From an archaeon (GTDB lineage Archaea > Nanobdellota > Nanobdellia > Woesearchaeales > ARS49), in the NCBI GenBank assembly GCA_020051845.1, contig JAGVQG010000032.1:1-34293 (forward strand): a DNA stretch of 34,293 bases, written 5' to 3'. This document shows, in pieces, positions 30,057-34,293 of this stretch. The position numbers were made by a program, and so were the translations under genes. Numbering within the stretch: position 1 is the first letter of the stretch; each line of letters begins with the position of its first letter. The notes under the pieces are model-generated. The model was not told the DNA's origin and did no database searches. It saw nothing but the letters and a program-made list of their open reading frames with translations.

Positions 30057-31660
30057 GTGAGGAACCCGTTGGCGTTCTTTACGAGTTTGTAGTGGGTGAA
30101 GCAGAACTTGTACGATTCCTTGAAAGCTGCCTTCCACAAGCCTTTGTCGTCTGTTTCAACGACTTCCTTCTTGCCGAAGACGTCCTTGAACCAGTCTTTC
30201 ATACCGCCTCTTGATTCTTCCAACGGTTCCCAGAATCCCTTGACGACTGCGATGAAAGGCTCGAGCAGGTCGAGCGTCTCCTTCTTCTTCTCTGGAGACA
30301 CGTCTTTCTTGACGAATTCCTCGCCCAGGTCCTCGAGATATTTGCGTATGTCGCCTTCGACCGATTCCAGCGCGGCGCGCAATGTGCTGCTGACCGACGC
30401 GAGGAGTTCGAAGTCCTGGGAGTCCCGGTAGTTGAAGTAGTTCTGTATGTCCTCGTCTGTCCAGCTGTAGCCGCGCCAGGTGATGAATGTCCTGCCCGTG
30501 TGGACCGGTCCGCGGTGGAAGCCGCCTTCGAGCGCGAAGCTGAGCTTGGGCTGGGTGGTGTGTTCGAAAGTGCACATGAGGACGCAGTAGAACGGGTTCT
30601 TGTTGTCGACTTTCCTCTTGGCGATGACCTCTATCTCTATCATCGATCCTTCGAACGCGGAGATCAGGTCTTTGTCATTGGTCTTGTCGACGTCGAGCTG
30701 CAGCCTGCGTATCTGCTTGAGGTAGGGGCGTATCCATGCCATGTACAGCTTGATCGTCGTGTAGTATTGTCTGAAATACTTTATCATGAATCCGCGTCGC
30801 ACAGTCAATTCAGTCTCAGTGCTGTCTTTCCATATGTAGAACTGGGTGAGTTTCCTGCCTAGGACTTCCTTTATCTTGTCGTTGTAGGGCACCGCTTCTA
30901 TCCTTTGGGAGAGCTCTTCATTCTTGTCTTTGAGGTCTTTTGTGCGCTTTTCCTTTGCATCGACCTCATCATCTTTGATTTCATCCAAGGGCTTGCGGCA
31001 GGTGCGGAAGAAGAGGTCAGGGAGTATTGTGAATCCTAATTGTTGGCTGAGGCCTAGGACCGAGCCAGGGTTCTTCGAGCCGCCCTCCACAAGGTCGATC
31101 CAGAGTCCTTTGAGCGACACCTCTGCGTGTTCGCCTCTTTCTCCTTTGGATCTTGCTGCTTCGTAATAGCTTAGACGCTCATCCAGTATTCGCAGTTCTC
31201 GGATTATCTGGAACATGCCCTTGACCATGTCGTTGATCACTCTGAGATATTGAGATACCCTGTCCTGCGCGAGCCCAAGGCGTTGCTGCGCTGCGCCGTA
31301 TAGACTGCTCTGCTCGCTTGCGGCGAAGACATCGGTGACCTTGACGAAATCACCATAGCCCAAGTCCCTGGCGATCTGCGTGCAGAGGTAGTACATGGGT
31401 TCCACTGCGTCGGTCGCCTGGTAGTACTCCAGAAGGTACCGCTTCGAGGGCTCGGGATAGTCTGTGACGACCATCTGGTCCCTTCCAAGCTCGGCCATTT
31501 CATGACCGAAGTCATCAGGATGTATGCCTTTATACTTGCCAGTAAGGAATTTCTGTCCGAAGCCTTTCTCTCCGAAGCGCGCATTGTACGCACTGAAGTA
31601 CTCCTGCGGCGTCACCTTAGGGATGAAACCGCTGTCATTCATCCTCTTTTCCTCACCCAT
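30050..31660 (-). CDS. Large conserved-looking cytosolic protein, function unknown
   Basis: A 536-residue, largely helical protein with no signal or membrane span. The N-terminus includes a Tyr/Gly-rich segment (TPQEYFSAYNARFGEKGFGQKF). The middle has long helices (VSQYLRVINDMVKGMFQIIREL) and a charged coiled section (EKRTKDLKDKNEELSQRIEAV). About residues 350-410 are strand-like (FYCVLMCTFEHTTQPKLSF), and the C-terminus is helical. I know of no domain match. Its stop codon overlaps the next gene's start by 7 nt, so it is translated together with the two-TM surface protein, making it the probable cytosolic partner. The TATA box at 31685-31693 supports the start at 31660 rather than Met7. Confidence 0.78.
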   Translation of the reverse strand: MGEEKRMNDSGFIPKVTPQEYFSAYNARFGEKGFGQKFLTGKYKGIHPDDFGHEMAELGRDQMVVTDYPEPSKRYLLEYYQATDAVEPMYYLCTQIARDLGYGDFVKVTDVFAASEQSSLYGAAQQRLGLAQDRVSQYLRVINDMVKGMFQIIRELRILDERLSYYEAARSKGERGEHAEVSLKGLWIDLVEGGSKNPGSVLGLSQQLGFTILPDLFFRTCRKPLDEIKDDEVDAKEKRTKDLKDKNEELSQRIEAVPYNDKIKEVLGRKLTQFYIWKDSTETELTVRRGFMIKYFRQYYTTIKLYMAWIRPYLKQIRRLQLDVDKTNDKDLISAFEGSMIEIEVIAKRKVDNKNPFYCVLMCTFEHTTQPKLSFALEGGFHRGPVHTGRTFITWRGYSWTDEDIQNYFNYRDSQDFELLASVSSTLRAALESVEGDIRKYLEDLGEEFVKKDVSPEKKKETLDLLEPFIAVVKGFWEPLEESRGGMKDWFKDVFGKKEVVETDDKGLWKAAFKESYKFCFTHYKLVKNANGFLTW

Positions 31661-31684
31661 ACAGGCCAGTCAATACAATGATGC

Positions 31685-31693
31685 ATATATAAA
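31685..31693 (-). promoter_or_regulatory. TATA box of the 536-residue / surface-protein operon
   Basis: TTTATATAT on the minus strand, about 28 nt before the start at 31660. Confidence 0.65.
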
Positions 31694-31720
31694 GGATTCG
31701 CGTGGCGACTTATGATATGG

Positions 31721-31963
31721 TCAGCGTTTCTCTAGAACTACCACGAATCCCACGGCATGCACTATCTTGGCATTGAGCTTCTCGGCTAGCAAGCGCTTCA
31801 TGTCGTTCTTCTTGGAACCGCCTGCGAGTTCCCTGTTGAGCTGGACACGGATCAATTTATGGCGTTTCAGCTGGTTTTTCATCTCTACCAATACAGAATC
31901 GGTGAGTCCTTCTTTCCCTACAGGGACTGTATGTGGTCTTGATGTGACTCTTGTGTTTGTCAT
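31721..31963 (-). CDS. CRM-domain (CRS1/YhbY) RNA-binding protein
   Basis: An 80-residue protein spanning one CRM domain. Family features are the opening VPVGKEGLTDSVLVEMKNQLKRHKLIRVQ, the LLAEKLNAKIVHAVGFVVVLE end, and the typical small size of archaeal/bacterial YhbY, which binds pre-50S rRNA during ribosome assembly. The usual GxxG loop near residues 49-50 appears as AGGSKKND. The start codon overlaps the stop of the NFACT-R gene by 4 nt (ATGA), so the two are translated together. Confidence 0.88.
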   Translation of the reverse strand: MTNTRVTSRPHTVPVGKEGLTDSVLVEMKNQLKRHKLIRVQLNRELAGGSKKNDMKRLLAEKLNAKIVHAVGFVVVLEKR

Positions 31964-32745
31964 GTTTTCATCGTTCCCGCGGGCAGGACACGGAGCACGT
32001 CGTCTATCTCCGCGCCCAGCTTTTTCGCGATTTTCTTTGCTACGTCGCTGGGCTTGAGGTCGCCCATGTACACTCTTACTGCTTGCTTGCAGTTGGCCTC
32101 TATCGCTGCTACAGGACCGCCCATCACAAGGCCTTCCTCAGTGACGCCTACAGCAATGACTAATTTTGCTTTCATGAAGTTGCGCTTTCCTCTGACCATG
32201 AAAGCGCCTTTGACGATGTATTCTCCTGTGTTCGCTTCCTTGCTTACCTGGTCAGGGTTCACCCAGTAGACGTCTGCGAGCGATATGCCTGTCTTCCAGG
32301 CCTTGGAGTAAGAGACTGTCGCCTGTGCTGTTTCATTCAGTGTCTTCTCGCCCGGTTCTTTGCCTTCTTTCTTGACGACGAAGAACGGGCTTCCCGGCGC
32401 TTCTGTGTGGAAGACGATGTCGTCTTTGTCAGTGTGTTTCTTTATGATTATCTCATTCGTACCGGCGTCCCTTCCGCCGACACAGAGGAATCCTTCGCTT
32501 GATTTGAACCACCGGAATTTCTCGAACCAGTGCAACGTGCGCTTTGGCTGTGCTTTCTTGGCCTGCTTCAGCTGATGCGCTTGGAGGATCTTGTCGCGCT
32601 GTTCGTTGAAATCATCTAATTGTAGCTGTAGCCGTTTAATCGCCTCTTTGGCGCCTTCTATCTTGCGCTTGTATTTCTTCGACTTCTCGAAGTAATGGTT
32701 GGCGTTGTCCTGCACGGACTTCGTTATTGAGAGCGTGATACGCAT
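31960..32745 (-). CDS. Short NFACT-family protein: coiled coil plus NFACT-R domain
   Basis: A 261-residue protein. Residues 1-60 are a coiled coil (ITKSVQDNANHYFEKSKKYKRK) equal to the middle region of RqcH/NEMF/Tae2 proteins. Residues 70-200 are the NFACT-R (DUF814) domain: HWFEKFRWFKSSEGFLCVGGRDAGTNE, then FHTEAPGSPFFVVKKEGK, DVYWVNPDQVSKEA and VRGKRNF. Full NFACT proteins (about 550-700 residues) also carry an N-terminal NFACT-N and HhH domain that recruit Ala-tRNA and bind blocked 60S/50S subunits. Both are absent here, so this is either a split version or a dedicated short form. Overlap with the CRM-domain gene suggests a shared ribosome task. Confidence 0.9.
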   Translation of the reverse strand: MRITLSITKSVQDNANHYFEKSKKYKRKIEGAKEAIKRLQLQLDDFNEQRDKILQAHQLKQAKKAQPKRTLHWFEKFRWFKSSEGFLCVGGRDAGTNEIIIKKHTDKDDIVFHTEAPGSPFFVVKKEGKEPGEKTLNETAQATVSYSKAWKTGISLADVYWVNPDQVSKEANTGEYIVKGAFMVRGKRNFMKAKLVIAVGVTEEGLVMGGPVAAIEANCKQAVRVYMGDLKPSDVAKKIAKKLGAEIDDVLRVLPAGTMKT

Positions 32746-32767
32746 GAGAAGAAACGACGAGTTGCGG

Positions 32768-32776
32768 TTTATAAAT
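32768..32776 (-). promoter_or_regulatory. TATA box of the NFACT-R / CRM operon
   Basis: ATTTATAAA on the minus strand about 27 nt before the start at 32745, within the gap behind hepT. Confidence 0.6.
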
Positions 32777-32782
32777 GTGGCG

Positions 32783-33187
32783 TCAGTACTTGCTTCGTAT
32801 CGACTTCACAAATTCGTTGGAATCCTTGAGCAGCTCCTCAGTTATTGCATGGAAGACCAATTCATCGTCGACAAAACCATATTCATGCGCGATGATGTTT
32901 CGCATTCCCTTTGCTTCCCTGAGTTTTGTGGCCAAATCTTCACTTATGCATTTATGACGTGCAAGAATGTCGAACGCCATCTTGTCGTCTTCTGGAATCA
33001 CAAACTTGGATTCTTTTATCACGAGAAACGATGCGTCGACTATTGCTTCGACTATCTTCTCGAAATATCTTTCACACGCAGCTTTGGTCTTGTTATCTTT
33101 CTTGTACTCAGATATTCCATCAGGAATAATCATCTCTAATTCATGGCAGAACTTCTCGATTTCATCGAGCTTCTCTGACAATCTCAT
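32783..33187 (-). CDS. hepT: HepT-like toxin (HEPN RNase)
   Basis: A 134-residue helical protein. The RX4HXY motif is present (RNIIAHEYG, about residues 97-105), the nuclease signature of HepT toxins in type VII toxin-antitoxin systems, which cleave RNA until modified by their MntA partner. The start overlaps the stop of the nucleotidyltransferase by 4 nt, typical of such pairs. Length is normal for the family. The flanking region appears more AT-rich than the rest of the window. Antitoxin and toxin order (mntA first) allows tight coupling. A role in RNA cleavage is inferred from the motif. Confidence 0.9.
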   Translation of the reverse strand: MRLSEKLDEIEKFCHELEMIIPDGISEYKKDNKTKAACERYFEKIVEAIVDASFLVIKESKFVIPEDDKMAFDILARHKCISEDLATKLREAKGMRNIIAHEYGFVDDELVFHAITEELLKDSNEFVKSIRSKY

Positions 33188-33681
33188 CTTCGGTAGATCT
33201 CCCTGCCACCATCGATAGCTGATTGTATCTTTTGTGGCAGGACCTGGTAGATTTGTATGTCGACTTTATCATTCACGATTCCATGAAGGCGCTTTCGTAT
33301 CTGCATCGCTTCTGTCGTATCCACACCAGGTACATCAATTGCAATATCAATGTCTGAAGAAGGCGCCATCTGGCCACTAATCACTGAACCATACAGCACG
33401 ATCTTTTTGATTCTCTTTCCGATAGGATCCTGCAGTATCATATCGACTGTCTCCTTGACGATTCTCTTGATTCTCGCACCGGGTTTGATCTTGAATTCAT
33501 CGTCAAAACGCGCCGCATCCTTGACGAACGCGAACTTTGGTCTGATGCTGCGCGACAGCCTATTGCGTTCGGATTGCGTGAGACGAACACCAAGGAACTG
33601 TTTCTTGATGATGACGAGCTCTCGCTCTCCGAAGATGAGCCTTGCGTCAGATGATCTGTTAAGGAAGTCAAGCAGGTCCAT
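33184..33681 (-). CDS. mntA: MntA-like nucleotidyltransferase antitoxin with N-terminal extension
   Basis: A 165-residue protein. The nucleotidyltransferase motif GSVISGQMAPSSDIDIAI (GS-x10-DxD, about residues 98-115) fits MntA antitoxins that transfer AMP groups to a Tyr in HepT. A second Asp follows in the VDIQIYQV strand. Residues 1-85 are an extra helical segment (FGERELVIIKKQFLGVRLTQSERNRL) not needed for catalysis. It may bind DNA, since an inverted repeat covers its own promoter. The pair overlaps hepT by 4 nt. The TATA box at 33701-33709 supports the start at 33681. Confidence 0.88.
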   Translation of the reverse strand: MDLLDFLNRSSDARLIFGERELVIIKKQFLGVRLTQSERNRLSRSIRPKFAFVKDAARFDDEFKIKPGARIKRIVKETVDMILQDPIGKRIKKIVLYGSVISGQMAPSSDIDIAIDVPGVDTTEAMQIRKRLHGIVNDKVDIQIYQVLPQKIQSAIDGGREIYRR

Positions 33682-33684
33682 TTG

Positions 33685-33725
33685 TAACCTTCATTGTAGT
33701 TATTATAACCTAAATGAAGGTTATA
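33685..33725 (-). promoter_or_regulatory. Promoter and nested inverted-repeat operator of mntA-hepT
   Basis: TAACCTTCATT (33685-33695) and its exact inverse (33713-33723) form an 11-bp inverted repeat with a 17-nt spacer. A third, partial copy TAACCTAAATG lies at 33706-33716, and TATAACCT/AGGTTATA (33704-33725) forms a nested repeat. The TATA box (minus strand 33709-33701) sits inside, so binding here would block transcription: autoregulation by the pair is likely. Confidence 0.6.
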
Positions 33726-33726
33726 T

Positions 33727-34209
33727 TTAATGGTTTCGTTTGGCGTTAGAACCACCACCCATGAAACGAAATCCATCAGGGACTTGAAATCGTTTCTCAC
33801 ACGAGCCATGCATTTCGACAAGTGAGAGTTCGCCCTGCCCACGCAACCCATGTTTAGTAAGCATAATTTTCTTCAGTATCGCCACATAATGTCGATCATC
33901 AAGTGTGTCCAAAGAGGCCTTACAGATAAAACATTTCTTGTATCGAAAAGTTCGATACCTTCTTTCACCAAGAAGTGATATAATGGCGGAACGTTTTCTT
34001 TTCAATTCAGGTAAACATGAAATCACATGGTCCCGTGGAATTGTTTGATTCTTCAAACGATCACGATACTCATACATATTACAGTCAATATCATCACATC
34101 GCCCTTCAATCCTCCATTTTACGTGCTGAAGGGAATAAACAAGAAACCAATATTGTTCGTATAATTTTGACTTCTTTTTCATTACATGAATAAGATTGCT
34201 GTGTTGCAT
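33727..34209 (-). CDS. Hypothetical Cys/His protein, possible zinc-binding
   Basis: A 160-residue basic protein, not recognised. Residues about 100-150 hold a CxxC pair (KKCFICKASLD), then HYVAIL, then LVEMHGSCEKRF, an arrangement of Cys and His like zinc-binding HNH or zinc-ribbon folds. The N-terminal half is helical and charged, with two more Cys (RCDDIDC). The start may be Met10 (34182) rather than 34209, as no clear TATA box precedes either. It ends at the mntA operator. The compositional shift and adjacency to a toxin-antitoxin pair suggest accessory DNA. Confidence 0.5.
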   Translation of the reverse strand: MQHSNLIHVMKKKSKLYEQYWFLVYSLQHVKWRIEGRCDDIDCNMYEYRDRLKNQTIPRDHVISCLPELKRKRSAIISLLGERRYRTFRYKKCFICKASLDTLDDRHYVAILKKIMLTKHGLRGQGELSLVEMHGSCEKRFQVPDGFRFMGGGSNAKRNH

Positions 34210-34293
34210 AACTATTCCAAGGCTTTAGCGGCGTGATGAGAGTTACGCTTCGCCATAGCGTTTGAGTCTTTGGTACGCCCAGACTTTGCATGC
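34210..34293. other. Window edge without identified feature
   Basis: The last 84 bases hold no gene I can support and no clear TATA box, hairpin or tRNA arm. A minus-strand frame enters here from the edge but overlaps the Cys/His gene in another frame, so it is not called. Confidence 0.4.

Noticed and set aside
30057-30137. Upstream 27-codon extension of the two-TM surface protein.
   Set aside because: It lies wholly inside the preceding gene, and the ATG at 30056 gives a standard basic residue plus signal-anchor start.
61-34212. Shared 12-mer TGCAACACAGCA near both window ends (about 63-74 and, on the minus strand, about 34208-34197), hinting at terminal repeats or circularity.
   Set aside because: Twelve-base matches are expected by chance in 34 kb, and the flanking bases diverge, so no terminal repeat is claimed.

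Overview
The window looks like about 34 kb of an archaeal chromosome, probably from the DPANN group (Woesearchaeota-like, although the exact phylum cannot be fixed from sequence alone). Archaeal markers are the eS19 - PDCD5 - eL39 - eL31 operon, Pth2-type peptidyl-tRNA hydrolase, a PGF-pre-PGF surface domain, and many TATA boxes about 25-28 nt upstream of start codons, which is the pattern of leaderless archaeal transcripts. Bacterial-type ThrRS and a bacterial-type FabH point to the gene mosaicism seen in such lineages. Genes are dense: no gap exceeds about 160 nt. No tRNA, rRNA, CRISPR array or insertion sequence was seen.

Layout. 1-10120: a giant N-glycosylation-rich surface protein (LamG and Ig-like domains, sorting tail), cut at its N-terminus by a breakpoint near the window edge. 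10121-10275: a candidate small structured RNA on the minus strand with its own TATA box and U-tract. 10276-13529: Pth2, a lone FabH, a secreted protein with phage-fibre-like VGIGT repeats, and an unknown gene. 13571-19343 (minus): an 825-aa Ser/Thr-kinase-like protein with a split kinase domain, two tandem P-loop kinase paralogues with C-terminal CxxC tails, then ThrRS. 19459-25001 (plus): an endonuclease IV/sugar-isomerase-like TIM barrel, the 2H phosphoesterase ThpR, a hypothetical gene, the ribosomal operon with a hairpin-rich leader, and a large second TIM-barrel-like protein.

25020-31660: two unknown minus-strand genes, a plus-strand nucleotidyltransferase, and a minus-strand group (4-TM protein, coiled-coil protein, large two-TM surface protein with Cys-rich and PGF-pre-PGF domains, 536-aa soluble protein). 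This last group looks like a candidate envelope complex. 31721-32745: a short NFACT-R protein overlapping a YhbY-type RNA-binding protein, suggesting a ribosome-associated pair. 32783-34209: an apparently more AT-rich end holding a MntA-HepT type VII toxin-antitoxin pair with an elaborate inverted-repeat operator, preceded by an unknown Cys/His protein.

Themes: cell-surface proteins, translation and RNA metabolism, and phospho- or nucleotidyl-transfer enzymes of unknown target. The strongest leads for something undescribed are the split kinase operon, the envelope gene group and the candidate small RNA at 10146-10217. Functions come from reading translated sequence; no database search was run.
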